DNA of 64,000 nucleotides. It comes from Geobacillus thermodenitrificans subsp. thermodenitrificans DSM 465. GTDB taxonomy: Bacteria; Bacillota; Bacilli; Bacillales; Anoxybacillaceae. Within the stretch, counting starts at the first letter, position 1, and every line of letters begins with the position of its first letter. The notes under the pieces were generated by a model. The model worked only from the letters and a program-made list of their open reading frames with translations. It was not told the origin of the DNA and did no database searches. Location: assembly GCF_000496575.1 (NCBI RefSeq), contig NZ_AYKT01000001.1, forward strand, positions 186,001 through 250,000, given 5' to 3'. This document shows, piece by piece, positions 8,181 to 18,094 of the stretch. A program made the position numbers and the translations under genes.

Positions 8181-10115
8181 ATGCGCGTGTCGTACGTTAC
8201 CGTGCGCAAGCGGTTGACGATCGTGTTTTTGATCGGTATTTTCATTTTTGCGATTATCGATCTCCGTCTTGGTTACGTCCAATTTTGGCTTAGCGATATG
8301 TTAACGGAACGGGCGAAAGGGCTATGGGGCCGGAACATCCCGTTTGAACCGAAGCGCGGTGAAATTTTGGATCGCAACGGCGTCCCGCTGGCGACGAATA
8401 TGAGCGCGCCGACAGTGTACGTCATCCCCCGGCAAGTGAAAAATCCGGCGGAGGCGGCGGAAAAGCTGTCCGTTGTGTTGGGCGCTTCAGTCGAATCAAT
8501 CTATAAGCAAATTACGCAAAAAACATCGATCGTCCGTCTAAAGGAAGGGCGAAAAATTTCTGATGAAAAAGCGGCGAGCGTACGCGCACTTGACTTAGAT
8601 GGGATCTATATTGCTGAAGATACAAAGCGTTACTACCCATTTGGCAGCTATTTGTCGCATGTGCTTGGCTTTAGCGGCATTGACAATCAGGGGCTCACCG
8701 GGCTTGAGCTGTATTATGACAAAGAACTAAGCGGCGAACGCGGCTCTGTGCAATTTTATTCCGATGCCAAAGGACGACGCATGCCCGGTATAGCGGACGA
8801 CTATACGCCGCCGACTGACGGCTTGGATTTAGTGCTGACCATTGACTCGCGCATCCAGACGATTATCGAACGGGAGCTTGATATCGCGGAGGCAAAATAC
8901 AATCCAGACGGCATCATCGCCATCGCTATGAACCCGAATACGGGCGAAATTTTGGCGATGGCGAGCCGCCCTACTTTCGACCCGGCCAACTACCGGGACG
9001 TCCCTCCGGAAATTTACAACCGCAATTTGCCGATTTGGAGCACATATGAGCCAGGGTCAACGTTCAAAATCATTACGCTTGCGGCAGCTCTTGAGGAAGG
9101 AAAAGTGAATTTGCTCAAAGACCACTTTTTTGACCCGGGCTATGCCAAAGTAGCCGGTGCTACGCTTCGTTGCTGGAAAAAAGGCGGCCACGGAGAGCAA
9201 ACGTTTTTGGAAGTCGTGCAAAACTCTTGCAACCCAGGGTTTGTAGAGCTGGGAGAACGACTAGGAAAAGAAACGTTGTTTAAGTACATTAAGCAGTTCG
9301 GGTTTGGCGAGAAAACCGGCATCGATTTGCAAGGGGAAGGAACCGGAATTTTGTTTGATTTAAAACGGGTAGGGCCGGTTGAGCTGGCGACGACCGCGTT
9401 CGGCCAAGGGGTGTCGGTGACGCCGATCCAGCAAGTCGCTGCCGTATCGGCTGCAGTCAATGGCGGTGTTTTGTACACTCCATACATTGCCAAGGAGTGG
9501 ATCGACCCAGAAACGGGTGAAATCGTCCGGCGCAATACGCCAAAGGCGAAACGGCGCGTTATTTCCGAGGAAACGTCGAAACAAGTCCGATATGCGCTTG
9601 AGAGTGTCGTTGCCCAAGGAACAGGGAAAAAGGCGTATGTCGAAGGATACCGTGTCGGCGGAAAAACCGGAACGGCGCAAAAAGCGCAAGGAGGCCGCTA
9701 TTTGCAAAACAACCATATCGTATCGTTCATCGGTTTCGCTCCGGCTGACGATCCGCAGCTTGTCGTATACGTCGCCGTTGACAATCCGAAAGGGACGGTT
9801 CAGTTTGGCGGTACGGTCGCCGCGCCGATCGTCGGCAAAGTGATGGAAGACAGCCTACGTGTGATGAACGTAAAACCTCGCAAAGATCAACTCGCCAAAG
9901 AGCGGGACTGGAACGAGCCGAAAGTGCTGGAAGTACCAAACTTAATCGGATTGACAAAAAAAGATTTGCAAGAACAACTTTTTGACTTAAAATTAGATGT
10001 TAGTGGCGAGGGAGATGTGGTCGTTGAACAATCTCCAGAGCCAGGTGCGAAAGTGAAAGAGGGGTCGACGATTCGCATTTATTTGGCGAAAAACGAGACG
10101 GCAGAGGAGCAGTAA
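8181..10115 (+). CDS. spoVD: Stage V sporulation protein D, cortex transpeptidase
   Basis: 644 residues. Sporulation-specific class B PBP needed for spore cortex synthesis with SpoVE. N-terminal membrane helix (residues 13-32), RGEILDRNGVPLATN at the start of the pedestal domain, catalytic STFK near residue 293, an SCN motif (NSCNPGFVELG) near 348 and KTGTAQ near 497. One C-terminal PASTA domain begins at VLEVPNLIGL, against two in the upstream PBP2B, consistent with an old duplication. AAGGAGG precedes ATG. A sigma-E promoter would be expected in the 71-base gap, but I could not identify one with confidence. Confidence 0.95.
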   Translation: MRVSYVTVRKRLTIVFLIGIFIFAIIDLRLGYVQFWLSDMLTERAKGLWGRNIPFEPKRGEILDRNGVPLATNMSAPTVYVIPRQVKNPAEAAEKLSVVLGASVESIYKQITQKTSIVRLKEGRKISDEKAASVRALDLDGIYIAEDTKRYYPFGSYLSHVLGFSGIDNQGLTGLELYYDKELSGERGSVQFYSDAKGRRMPGIADDYTPPTDGLDLVLTIDSRIQTIIERELDIAEAKYNPDGIIAIAMNPNTGEILAMASRPTFDPANYRDVPPEIYNRNLPIWSTYEPGSTFKIITLAAALEEGKVNLLKDHFFDPGYAKVAGATLRCWKKGGHGEQTFLEVVQNSCNPGFVELGERLGKETLFKYIKQFGFGEKTGIDLQGEGTGILFDLKRVGPVELATTAFGQGVSVTPIQQVAAVSAAVNGGVLYTPYIAKEWIDPETGEIVRRNTPKAKRRVISEETSKQVRYALESVVAQGTGKKAYVEGYRVGGKTGTAQKAQGGRYLQNNHIVSFIGFAPADDPQLVVYVAVDNPKGTVQFGGTVAAPIVGKVMEDSLRVMNVKPRKDQLAKERDWNEPKVLEVPNLIGLTKKDLQEQLFDLKLDVSGEGDVVVEQSPEPGAKVKEGSTIRIYLAKNETAEEQ

Positions 10116-10121
10116 ATGATC

Positions 10122-10174
10122 GCACAAGGGGCGGCCGATGCGATGATTCATCGGGTTGGTTGTGCCCCTTTTTC
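10122..10174 (+). terminator. Probable terminator between spoVD and murE
   Basis: Outer arms AAGGGGC (10126-10132) and GCCCCTT with a T run (from 10164), plus an inner stem CCGATG/CATCGG. The structure is long and two-part, so termination may be partial. Confidence 0.6.
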
Positions 10175-10227
10175 CGCTGTCCGCATCGTTGGGCGGGCTA
10201 TTTATAAGCGAAAGGGATGAAGCAAAC

Positions 10228-11697
10228 ATGAAATTACAAACGCTGCTGTCACGCTTGCCCGGCTTTTGGGTGCATCGCGGGGGCAACCCGGATATCGTTG
10301 CGTTGGAGATGGACTCGCGCCATGTCACGCCTGGTTCTCTCTTTTTTTGTGTGAAAGGATTTACCGTGGATGGACACGATTTTGCCGAACAGGCGGTGGA
10401 GCGCGGGGCGGTGGCGATTGTCGCCGAGCGCCCGCTCTCGGTGAATGTGCCGGTTGTTGTTGTGCCGGACAGCCGGCGAGCGATGGCGATTTTAGCGGAT
10501 GCGTTTTACGGTCAGCCAACTCACCGCCTTCATTTAATCGGAGTGACGGGCACAAACGGTAAAACAACGACGACTCATATCATTGAGCAGGTGGCGAGAA
10601 AAGCCGGCAAGAAAACCGGACTCATCGGCACGGTTGGGACGAAAATCGGCGACCGTTCTTACCCGGCAGTGAATACGACACCGGAGTCACTTGTCTTGCA
10701 GCGTACGTTTAAACAAATGGTTGACGAAGGTGTGGAGTTTGTAACCATGGAAGTGTCATCACACGCCCTTCACCAAGGACGGGTGCACGGTTGCGATTAC
10801 GACGTCGCCGTGTTTACGAACTTGACACAAGACCACTTAGACTATCATGGAACAATGGAAGAATATCGGAACGCCAAAGGGCTGCTGTTTGCCCAACTTG
10901 GCAACCGTTACGACGAGCGGCGGCCAAAATTTGCCGTTCTCAATCATGACGACCCCGTTTCGCAATATTATAAACATATGACAGCTGCACCGATCATCAC
11001 ATATGGCATAAAGGAAAAAAGCGATGTGATGGCAGAGCAAATCGAAATGACTCCCGGCGGCATGGCATTTCAACTGTGCACTCCGCATGGGACCATGGCG
11101 ATCGAAACGAAGCTGGTCGGCCTGTTTAACGTCTATAACCTCCTCGCTGCCACAGCCGCTTGCCTTGCGTCCGGCTTTTCGCTTGCGACGATTGCCGAGG
11201 CGCTCGCTAATGTCTCGCCGGTGCCGGGGCGGTTTGAAACGGTCGATGAAGGGCAAAATTTTACTGTTATTGTCGATTATGCTCATACGCCGGATAGTGT
11301 GGAAAATGCACTGAAAACCGTGCGGCAATTTGCAAAGCGAAACGTGTATGTTGTGATCGGCTGCGGCGGTGACCGCGACCGAACAAAGCGGCCGCTCATG
11401 GCGCAAGCGGCGGTGCGCTATGCGGATGTCGCTGTTTTTACCTCCGACAATCCGCGCTCGGAAGACCCGAGGCAAATTTTGCGCGATATGGAGGCCGGCG
11501 TTAGTGCTGGGGACGGGACGTATGTGACCATTCCCGACCGGGAAGAGGCGATCCGGTATGCCATTGGGCAGGCGCAAGAAGGTGATGTCGTGTTAATTGC
11601 CGGCAAAGGGCATGAAACGTATCAAATCATTGGCGACGATGTGATCGACTTTGACGATCGCGCTGTCGCCCGAGCGGCGGTGAAGGAGAGAAGATGA
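10228..11697 (+). CDS. murE: UDP-MurNAc-L-Ala-D-Glu--meso-diaminopimelate ligase
   Basis: 489 residues from ATG 10228, which has GAAAGGGATGA upstream; the longer open frame to 10156 lacks family similarity. Three Mur ligase domains: N-terminal uridine-binding domain ([17 protein letters not shown]), central ATPase with the P-loop [13 protein letters not shown] near residue 107, and C-terminal domain with SDNPRSEDP. The DNPR motif is the known signature for meso-diaminopimelate rather than lysine, so the wall should be of the A1-gamma type. The stop overlaps the next ATG by four bases. Confidence 0.96.
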   Translation: MKLQTLLSRLPGFWVHRGGNPDIVALEMDSRHVTPGSLFFCVKGFTVDGHDFAEQAVERGAVAIVAERPLSVNVPVVVVPDSRRAMAILADAFYGQPTHRLHLIGVTGTNGKTTTTHIIEQVARKAGKKTGLIGTVGTKIGDRSYPAVNTTPESLVLQRTFKQMVDEGVEFVTMEVSSHALHQGRVHGCDYDVAVFTNLTQDHLDYHGTMEEYRNAKGLLFAQLGNRYDERRPKFAVLNHDDPVSQYYKHMTAAPIITYGIKEKSDVMAEQIEMTPGGMAFQLCTPHGTMAIETKLVGLFNVYNLLAATAACLASGFSLATIAEALANVSPVPGRFETVDEGQNFTVIVDYAHTPDSVENALKTVRQFAKRNVYVVIGCGGDRDRTKRPLMAQAAVRYADVAVFTSDNPRSEDPRQILRDMEAGVSAGDGTYVTIPDREEAIRYAIGQAQEGDVVLIAGKGHETYQIIGDDVIDFDDRAVARAAVKERR

Positions 11698-12161
11698 CGA
11701 TGGTTACGTATAAAATGGTGCAATCCATCGCGGTGGAGGCGCGCGGCATTATCGATGAGACGATTCGTTTTCACGCCGTGTTTGTCGACCCCGCGAAGCA
11801 AGTGAAAAAAGGGCTGTTCGTTCCGCTCAAAAATGCGGCGGAAACGTTGAAAACAGCCATTGATCATGGGGCGATCGCTTCATTTTGGCCGATCGGCGAG
11901 CCGCTGCCCCGCTATATTCCCAACCAGTTTCCGCTCTTTTTTGTTCCGTCGCCGCTTGAAGCGGCTGCCAGGTTGCTTGAGCGGTACTTAGGGCAAAGCG
12001 AGGGCGACGGGGGCACGGAATTTTCTTTTACGTTCTCGGAAAAAGGCGGAACATACGCTCCAGCTGATACTGAAGCTCGCCTGCAGCTCGCTGAACTGCA
12101 GAGAAGGTGGCTGAGCGTGCGGCCGGCAAAAGGATGTGACGATTCATGCCAGAGCAAATAA
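11694..12161 (+). CDS. Stand-alone MurF-type N-terminal domain protein
   Basis: 155 residues, coupled to murE by an ATGA overlap and overlapping mraY by 16 bases. Residues 1-95 follow the pattern of the MurF substrate-binding domain: start of helix, [20 protein letters not shown] (compare the VSTDTRKL..LFIPL signature), [12 protein letters not shown] and a [18 protein letters not shown] helix. There is no P-loop, no central ATPase and no ligase C-domain, so it cannot be a MurF enzyme. The last 45 residues are not recognised. murF sits exactly between murE and mraY in many bacteria, so I infer a retained stub of an ancestral murF. Intact good coding frame; function unknown. Confidence 0.75.
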   Translation: MTMVTYKMVQSIAVEARGIIDETIRFHAVFVDPAKQVKKGLFVPLKNAAETLKTAIDHGAIASFWPIGEPLPRYIPNQFPLFFVPSPLEAAARLLERYLGQSEGDGGTEFSFTFSEKGGTYAPADTEARLQLAELQRRWLSVRPAKGCDDSCQSK

Positions 12162-13120
12162 TCGTCATTGCGATGGCGGTCTCCTTTTTAATCACAGTCA
12201 TTTTGTCCCCGCTATTTATCCCGTTTTTGCGACGGTTAAAATTTGGGCAAAGTATTCGAGAGGAAGGACCGAAGTCGCACCAAAAAAAATCGGGCACTCC
12301 GACAATGGGCGGCATAATGATTTTGCTTTCCATCATTGCGACGACCGTATGGGTGACGGCCAAGTTTTCCGTTCTTTCGGCGGGGACATATTTATTGTTG
12401 TTTGTAACGATCGGTTATGGGGTGCTCGGCTTTTTAGACGACATGATTAAAGTTGTGATGAAGCGAAATCTTGGACTGACAAGCCGGCAAAAATTTATCG
12501 GCCAGCTCATCATTGCGGTCATTTTCTTTTTTGTCTATCGGCAAAGCGGTTTTTCGACAGCGCTACATATTCCCGGCACTGACTGGTCGTTTGACCTTGG
12601 TTGGGCATACGGGGTGTTGCTGTTGTTCATGCTCGTTGGCGGTTCGAACGCTGTCAATTTGACCGATGGGCTTGACGGGCTGCTCGCCGGAACGGCGGCC
12701 ATCGCCTTTGGCGCTTACGCCGTCTTGGCTTGGAATCAAGGCCAGTACGACGTGGCTGTGTTTTGTGTGGCTGTTGTCGGCGCCGTGCTCGGCTTTTTAG
12801 TGTTTAACGCTCATCCGGCGAAAGTGTTTATGGGCGATACCGGTTCGCTTGCGCTCGGCGGAGCGATTGCCGCCGTCGCTGTCTTAACGAAGCTTGAGCT
12901 GCTGCTTGTTGTGATCGGCGGCGTGTTTGTCATTGAGACGCTGTCGGTCATTATTCAAGTTGCCTCATTCAAAATGACCGGTAAGCGCGTCTTTCGTATG
13001 AGTCCGCTCCATCATCATTATGAGCTCGTCGGCTGGTCGGAATGGCGCATTGTCGTCACGTTTTGGGCTGTCGGCCTTTTATTCGCAATGCTAGGAATTT
13101 ATATCGAGGTGTGGATTTAA
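12146..13120 (+). CDS. mraY: Phospho-N-acetylmuramoyl-pentapeptide transferase
   Basis: 324 residues with about ten transmembrane helices. It links phospho-MurNAc-pentapeptide from UDP to undecaprenyl phosphate, making lipid I at the membrane. Hallmarks seen: [14 protein letters not shown] near residue 43, FLDDMIKV (the DD of the active site, near 95), NLTDGLDGL near 172 with the third aspartate, and [13 protein letters not shown] near 285, the MraY-specific histidine loop. Directly followed by murD without a gap. Confidence 0.97.
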   Translation: MPEQIIVIAMAVSFLITVILSPLFIPFLRRLKFGQSIREEGPKSHQKKSGTPTMGGIMILLSIIATTVWVTAKFSVLSAGTYLLLFVTIGYGVLGFLDDMIKVVMKRNLGLTSRQKFIGQLIIAVIFFFVYRQSGFSTALHIPGTDWSFDLGWAYGVLLLFMLVGGSNAVNLTDGLDGLLAGTAAIAFGAYAVLAWNQGQYDVAVFCVAVVGAVLGFLVFNAHPAKVFMGDTGSLALGGAIAAVAVLTKLELLLVVIGGVFVIETLSVIIQVASFKMTGKRVFRMSPLHHHYELVGWSEWRIVVTFWAVGLLFAMLGIYIEVWI

Positions 13121-14476
13121 TTGAAACCGACTCCTTTTTATCAACATCGTCGTGTGCTTGTCATTGGATTGGCTAAAAGTGGGGCGGCGGCGGCTCGGTT
13201 GCTTGCTGAATTAGGTGTTGAAGTCGTCGCCAACGACCAAAAACCGTTGGAGGAAAATGCGGAGGCGAAGAAGCTGGAGCAGCTCGGTATCCGCGTCGTT
13301 TGTGGTGGTCATCCGCTCGAGCTGCTCGATGAGCCATTTGATCTTGTTGTGAAAAATCCAGGAATTCCGTATACAAACCCGTTGGTCGAAAAGGCGCTCG
13401 AAAAAGGGCTTCCGATTGTGACAGAAGTGGAGCTTGCCTATCGTATTTCTGAGGCGCCGTTTATCGGTATTACCGGGTCGAACGGAAAAACGACGACAAC
13501 GACGCTCATTTATGAGATGTTAAAGGCGGACGGCCAAGACCCGCTGCTTGCTGGCAATATTGGTCTTGTGGCCTGCGAGGTGGCAAAGGAAGCGAAACCG
13601 GATCAATGGCTTGTCACCGAGCTGTCTTCGTTCCAACTGGCCGGCATTGACGAGTTTCGTCCGAGGATCGCGGTCTTGCTCAACATTTTTGACGCCCACT
13701 TGGATTACCACGGGACGAAAGAAGCATATGCAGCGGCGAAGGCGAACATTTTCCGCAACCAAACAGCACACGATTACGCCGTCGTCAATGCGGATGATCC
13801 GCTTGTGATGGACATCGTCTCGTCCGTTCGGGCGCAAAAGGTGCTGTTTTCGGTGACAAAGCCGCTTGGTGAAGGGGCGTACGTCCAAGATGGCACTGTT
13901 TATTGGAACGGTGAGTCGGTCATCCAGATCGCCGACATCGTTCTCCCCGGTCAGCACAATTTGGAAAATATTTTAGCTGCAGTAGCAGCTGCTAAACTAG
14001 CTGGCGCTAGCAATGAGGCCATCCGTCGGGTGTTGACGACGTTTACGGGCGTGAAGCACCGACTTCAATATGTGGCTGAAGTCGACGGACGGCGATTTTA
14101 CAATGATTCGAAGGCGACGAACATATTGGCGACGCAAAAGGCGCTCGCGGCGTTTGCTGATGAGCCGGTCATTTTGCTGGCCGGTGGGCTTGATCGCGGC
14201 AATGAATTTGATGCCCTTCTCCCATACTTGCAACAGGTCAAAGCCATGGTGCTGTTTGGCCAAACGGCGGCCAAGATTGGCCGCGTGGCTCGGGAGGCGG
14301 GAATAGAAACGGTAGAATATGTCGATAATGTGGAAAAGGCCGTCCCGGTTGCCTTTCGGCTTTCAGAGCCGGGCGATGTCATTTTGCTCTCTCCGGCATG
14401 TGCTAGTTGGGATCAATATAAAACTTTCGAGGAGAGAGGGGACATTTTTATTAACGCCGTGCATAAGTTGAAATAG
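13121..14476 (+). CDS. murD: UDP-MurNAc-L-alanine--D-glutamate ligase
   Basis: 451 residues. Adds D-glutamate to UDP-MurNAc-L-Ala. The N-terminal domain starts [21 protein letters not shown]; the ATP-binding P-loop [17 protein letters not shown] is near residue 115; later [11 protein letters not shown] and [22 protein letters not shown] are conserved Mur ligase motifs. The start codon is TTG immediately after the mraY stop, with CGAGGTG 9 bases upstream. Its stop codon lies inside a perfect hairpin. Confidence 0.96.
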   Translation: MKPTPFYQHRRVLVIGLAKSGAAAARLLAELGVEVVANDQKPLEENAEAKKLEQLGIRVVCGGHPLELLDEPFDLVVKNPGIPYTNPLVEKALEKGLPIVTEVELAYRISEAPFIGITGSNGKTTTTTLIYEMLKADGQDPLLAGNIGLVACEVAKEAKPDQWLVTELSSFQLAGIDEFRPRIAVLLNIFDAHLDYHGTKEAYAAAKANIFRNQTAHDYAVVNADDPLVMDIVSSVRAQKVLFSVTKPLGEGAYVQDGTVYWNGESVIQIADIVLPGQHNLENILAAVAAAKLAGASNEAIRRVLTTFTGVKHRLQYVAEVDGRRFYNDSKATNILATQKALAAFADEPVILLAGGLDRGNEFDALLPYLQQVKAMVLFGQTAAKIGRVAREAGIETVEYVDNVEKAVPVAFRLSEPGDVILLSPACASWDQYKTFEERGDIFINAVHKLK

Positions 14477-14503
14477 AGGGAAAGGGACAGCCCTTTCCCT
14501 CTA
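14474..14503 (+). terminator. Perfect 13-bp hairpin overlapping the murD stop codon
   Basis: TAGAGGGAAAGGG, loop ACAG, CCCTTTCCCTCTA. The murD TAG is the first triplet of the 5' arm. Only AGTTT follows, so termination is probably weak; it may instead protect or separate the upstream message. Confidence 0.65.
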
Positions 14504-14528
14504 GTTTACAAAATAGAGGTGTTGGGCA

Positions 14529-15629
14529 TTGCCGCGAAAAAAGTCTGCACCGGATTTTTTGCTCATTATTTTAACGTTTTCGCTCTTAGCGATCGGGCTT
14601 ATTATGGTGTACAGTGCGAGCGCCATCTGGGCAGAATACAAGTTTAACGATTCGTTTTTCTTCGCCAAGCGTCAGCTTTTATTTGCCGGCGTTGGCGTGA
14701 TCGCCATGTTTTTTATGATGAACATCGATTATTGGACGTGGCGCGATTGGTCGAAAGTGCTGCTCGGTGTTTGTTTTGTGCTGCTCATCCTTGTGCTTAT
14801 TCCGGGAATCGGCATGGTGCGCAATGGATCGCGAAGCTGGATCGGCGTCGGGGCGTTTTCCATTCAGCCGTCTGAGTTTATGAAGCTTGCTATGATCGCC
14901 TTTTTAGCCAAATATTTATCTGAAAACCAAAAAAAGATTACGTCGTTTAAACAAGGGTTGCTGCCGGCGCTTTTGCTCGTGTTTGCTGCTTTCGGAATGA
15001 TTATGCTGCAACCGGATTTAGGGACGGGCACCGTCATGGTCGGAACATGTGTGACGATGATTTTCGTTGCCGGCGCCCGCCTCAGCCATTTTATCGGTCT
15101 TGGTGTATTGGGGCTCGCCGGGTTTGTGGCCCTCATCTTATCAGCTCCATACCGGATTAAGCGGATTACGTCGTTTTTAAACCCGTGGGAAGACCCGCTC
15201 GGGAGCGGATTTCAAATCATTCAGTCGCTGTACGCCATTGGGCCGGGCGGCTTGTTCGGTCTTGGGCTTGGGCAAAGCCGGCAAAAGTTTTTTTATTTGC
15301 CGGAGCCACAAACGGATTTTATTTTCGCGATTTTAGCTGAAGAGCTTGGTTTTATTGGTGGTTCGCTCGTCCTTCTTTTGTTTAGCCTTCTTCTCTGGCG
15401 CGGCGTGCGCATCGCCCTTGGCGCTCCTGATTTGTACGGCAGCTTTTTGGCGCTTGGCATCATTTCGATGATCGCTATTCAAGTGATGATCAATATCGGC
15501 GTTGTTACCGGACTGATGCCTGTCACCGGTATTACTCTTCCGTTTTTAAGCTACGGCGGTTCATCGCTGACGTTGATGCTGATGGCTATCGGTGTGCTGC
15601 TCAATATTAGCAGGCATGCCCGCTACTAG
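14529..15629 (+). CDS. spoVE: Stage V sporulation protein E, SEDS glycosyltransferase
   Basis: 366 residues, the same length as B. subtilis SpoVE, with about ten membrane helices. SEDS proteins (FtsW/RodA/SpoVE) polymerise lipid II; SpoVE pairs with SpoVD in the mother cell to make cortex. Conserved elements: MVYSASAIWA near residue 26, SRSWIGVGAFSIQPSEFMKL near 100, LQPDLGTGTVM near 160 and LPFLSYGGSSL near 336. The start is TTG with GAGGTG 7 bases upstream. FtsW is also possible by sequence alone; the dcw location next to murD favours SpoVE. Confidence 0.92.
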   Translation: MPRKKSAPDFLLIILTFSLLAIGLIMVYSASAIWAEYKFNDSFFFAKRQLLFAGVGVIAMFFMMNIDYWTWRDWSKVLLGVCFVLLILVLIPGIGMVRNGSRSWIGVGAFSIQPSEFMKLAMIAFLAKYLSENQKKITSFKQGLLPALLLVFAAFGMIMLQPDLGTGTVMVGTCVTMIFVAGARLSHFIGLGVLGLAGFVALILSAPYRIKRITSFLNPWEDPLGSGFQIIQSLYAIGPGGLFGLGLGQSRQKFFYLPEPQTDFIFAILAEELGFIGGSLVLLLFSLLLWRGVRIALGAPDLYGSFLALGIISMIAIQVMINIGVVTGLMPVTGITLPFLSYGGSSLTLMLMAIGVLLNISRHARY

Positions 15630-15639
15630 ACCTAGGCAG

Positions 15640-15662
15640 GCGGCGGCTGTCCGCCGCTTTTG
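15640..15662 (+). terminator. Terminator after spoVE
   Basis: GCGGCGG, loop CTGT, CCGCCGC followed by TTTTG. It closes the first half of the dcw cluster. Confidence 0.85.
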
Positions 15663-15876
15663 TTTGCCTTGATTGGGCCGGTGGCGCTCTCGTCGAATAG
15701 TGGCGGCAAATGCGATAAAAAACAGGCTCTCTCTCGCAGTCTATTTGTGATATAATGAAAACAAGTGCAAAGGACAAAGAAACGGCAGCGGATGCCGTTT
15801 GTTTTTATTCAAATGCGGCAATGTGTTTTGTCCATGGGCGAGAATGTGGGCGTTGGACAAGAAAGCGGTGAATGCG
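15663..15876 (+). promoter_or_regulatory. Gap with extended -10 promoter for divIB; murG and murB absent
   Basis: An extended -10, TGATATAAT, lies at 15748-15756, with no clear -35. No MurG or MurB reading frame or fragment is present between spoVE and divIB, where B. subtilis carries both genes. The divIB frame is open back to 15799, but that part does not look like DivIB. Confidence 0.6.
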
Positions 15877-16662
15877 ATGGAAAAAGGAAAGGTCGTCGTT
15901 CTAGAGGATCGTGTGCCGAAGCTGAAAGAGCGGCGCCGTCAAAAAGCGAACCGTCGGCTCATTTTGTATTTGTTCTTCTTTTTTCTGTTTATCTTATGTG
16001 TCCTTTATTTTCAATCGCCGCTCAGTGCAGTGAGGCATGTGGAAGTGAGCGGCAACCGTCATCTGCCGGCGGAGCGGATCATCAGTTTGAGCGGCATTAC
16101 AAAGCGGACAAGCTTTTGGAAAGTGAATGAACAAAACGTGGAGGCGAAAATTGCTCGTCATCCGGAAATTAAGGAAGCCACTGTGAAGAAGCGGCTGCCG
16201 AATACGATCGTCATCGACGTTCGTGAATGGCGGCGGGTCGCCTACGTATATAACCGGCAAACGTTTTTTCCACTGCTTGAGAACGGGCAGCTGCTAAAGC
16301 AGGAAGCGGTGAAAACGGCTCCGAGCGATGCACCGGTATTAGTCGGCTGGAAAAGTGGTGAAGCCATTGCGGAAATGACCGGGCAGCTTGCTGAACTGCC
16401 AGCGGCGGTGCTTGGTGCCATATCGGAAATTCACTACAAGCCAACCGGTGAATACAAAGACCGGGTCGTTGTCTATATGAATGATGGCTATGAGGTGAGT
16501 GCGACGATTCATAACTTTGCTGATAAGCTGTCGCATTATCCGTCGATTATCGCCGAGCTCGACCGGAATGTCAAAGGAGTCATTCACCTGGAAGTAGGCA
16601 GCTATTTTGTTCCGTATGAACCGACGAAAAAGGAGGATGACGATGAGACGAAAAGTCCGTAG
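15877..16662 (+). CDS. divIB: Cell division protein DivIB (FtsQ)
   Basis: 261 residues from ATG 15877. Short basic cytoplasmic N-terminus (LKERRRQKANRRLI), one membrane helix (residues 28-47), then a POTRA domain (VRHVEVSGNRHLPAERIISL) and the beta domain ending in KGVIHLEVGSYFVPY, closely matching the B. subtilis pattern. It works with DivIC and FtsL to control septal peptidoglycan synthesis. The open frame extends 26 codons upstream to 15799, but homology begins at MEKGKVVVLEDRVPKLKE. The ribosome-binding site is weak (AAGCGGTGA). Confidence 0.92.
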   Translation: MEKGKVVVLEDRVPKLKERRRQKANRRLILYLFFFFLFILCVLYFQSPLSAVRHVEVSGNRHLPAERIISLSGITKRTSFWKVNEQNVEAKIARHPEIKEATVKKRLPNTIVIDVREWRRVAYVYNRQTFFPLLENGQLLKQEAVKTAPSDAPVLVGWKSGEAIAEMTGQLAELPAAVLGAISEIHYKPTGEYKDRVVVYMNDGYEVSATIHNFADKLSHYPSIIAELDRNVKGVIHLEVGSYFVPYEPTKKEDDDETKSP

Positions 16663-17347
16663 CCGCGTCCTCCTTACTTTTATTTGTTTTATCTTTGGGA
16701 CTATGCTTGGGTTTTCGTACCAGCATACGAAAGAGGAGGAGCCACGTCGCCAATGGAGCGACAGTGAGTGGAAAAAGGAGTACGAGTATCGTTCGGCGCT
16801 TATCGCTTTGCAAAAAGAAAACCGGTCGCTAAAGCAGCAGCTTGTCAAAAAGCAAGCTGAATTGACCGAATGGGAAAAAAAATTGGCCGAGCAACAGTCG
16901 AATGAGGTCGGGTTGGCGAAAGAGGCAGAACAGCTGCGCATGCATGTTGGAAAGGCGAGGGTCAAAGGGAAAGGCGTAGCAGTCACGCTTTCCGATTCCT
17001 CTTATATCCCCTCTGAAGCGAGTGCTACTGATTACATCGTTCATGAACAGCACGTATGGAAAGTCGTTCACGAGCTGCTTATTTCCGGTGCTGAGGCCGT
17101 TGCTATTAATGGGCAGCGTATTTCCCATCGCTCTTACATTGTCTGTAATGGTCCAGTCATTGAAGTGGACGGGACACAACATGCGGCTCCGTTTGTCATT
17201 TCGGCGATCGGCGACCCGGATGTGCTATCATCCGCGCTTGAGTTAGCCGGCGGTGTCGTCGACCAGCTAGTCGAAGACCATATCGATGTGAAAGTGGAAA
17301 AGCAAAAGAACATCGTTCTCGATCCGGTATTTGCGCCCAAACCGTAA
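16643..17347 (+). CDS. ylxW: DUF881 family protein YlxW
   Basis: 234 residues. One N-terminal membrane anchor (about 8-25, VLLTFICFIFGTMLGFSY), a coiled coil (residues 55-105) and a DUF881 domain with KGKGVAVTLSD near 112, AEAVAINGQRIS near 155 and VISAIGDPD near 190. The family is found next to ftsA/ftsZ in Firmicutes; a role in division or in interaction with the sigma-like protein YlxX/Sbp operon has been suggested, but no biochemical function is clear. ATG 16643 has AGGAGG 6 bases before it and overlaps divIB by 20 bases. Confidence 0.88.
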   Translation: MRRKVRSRVLLTFICFIFGTMLGFSYQHTKEEEPRRQWSDSEWKKEYEYRSALIALQKENRSLKQQLVKKQAELTEWEKKLAEQQSNEVGLAKEAEQLRMHVGKARVKGKGVAVTLSDSSYIPSEASATDYIVHEQHVWKVVHELLISGAEAVAINGQRISHRSYIVCNGPVIEVDGTQHAAPFVISAIGDPDVLSSALELAGGVVDQLVEDHIDVKVEKQKNIVLDPVFAPKP

Positions 17348-17373
17348 AAAAGGGCGGGAAGGAGCGTTGAAGC

Positions 17374-18093
17374 ATGTTGGAGTGGAAAAAACGGTTATCT
17401 TTTGTCATCGTCGCCGCCGTGTTTGGCGTGATGCTCGCGGTTGAGCTGCGGACGACGATGCCTTCAGAAGAGCGTGACACACGCGACATTTGGGAACTGC
17501 GCGCTGATTTAACGAAAGAACAACAGCTCGAGCAGCAGCTGCTTGAGGAGCTCGAAGATTATGAAGAGAAATTGCGCCATTATCAGGAGAAGGAGGCGGC
17601 AGGCGGCGGGGCGGCGCTCGAGGCGACTGTCGCTGAGCTGCGGGAGGAAGCCGGACTGACTGAAGTGAAAGGGAGCGGCATTGTGCTGATGATTGCGCCA
17701 TTCTCGACGGCCGACTATGTTGGGCCAGTCACTGCGACCGTTTCCCCGGAGCTGCTGCAACGGTTAGTGAATGAGTTGAACAAATATGGGGCAAGGGAAA
17801 TTGCTATCGGCGGCGAGCGGCTGACGAACCGGACGGCGATTCGCGATATCAACGGTATAACGAACGTTGGCCGCCGCCCAATCAGGCTGCCGGTTGAGGT
17901 GAAGGCGATTGCGGATGACGTGGACAAGCTGTATAGCGGATTAGCTGTTTCGCCGATTCGCGACGATTTCATCGTCGAAAACCTGGAGCTTTCGATTTCC
18001 AAACCGAAGTCGGTGATCGTCATTCCACCATCAACTGAACGGCCGGACGTAAAATACATGGAGACGGCGAGCGCCGGCAAGGAGGAGAAGTAG
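17374..18093 (+). CDS. ylxX: DUF881 family protein YlxX
   Basis: 239 residues, a paralogue of the preceding gene. N-terminal membrane helix (residues 8-23), coiled coil (45-85, EQQLEQQLLEELEDYEEKL), then a DUF881 domain with VKGSGIVLMIAP, NELNKYGAREIAIGGERLT and PVEVKAIADDVDKL. The tandem arrangement with ylxW and sbp matches B. subtilis. GGGAAGGAGCG precedes ATG. Confidence 0.88.
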   Translation: MLEWKKRLSFVIVAAVFGVMLAVELRTTMPSEERDTRDIWELRADLTKEQQLEQQLLEELEDYEEKLRHYQEKEAAGGGAALEATVAELREEAGLTEVKGSGIVLMIAPFSTADYVGPVTATVSPELLQRLVNELNKYGAREIAIGGERLTNRTAIRDINGITNVGRRPIRLPVEVKAIADDVDKLYSGLAVSPIRDDFIVENLELSISKPKSVIVIPPSTERPDVKYMETASAGKEEK

Positions 18094-18094
18094 C

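Noticed and set aside
15799-15876. N-terminal extension of divIB
   Set aside because: The 26 extra codons are cysteine- and tryptophan-containing and unlike DivIB N-termini; homology begins at 15877.
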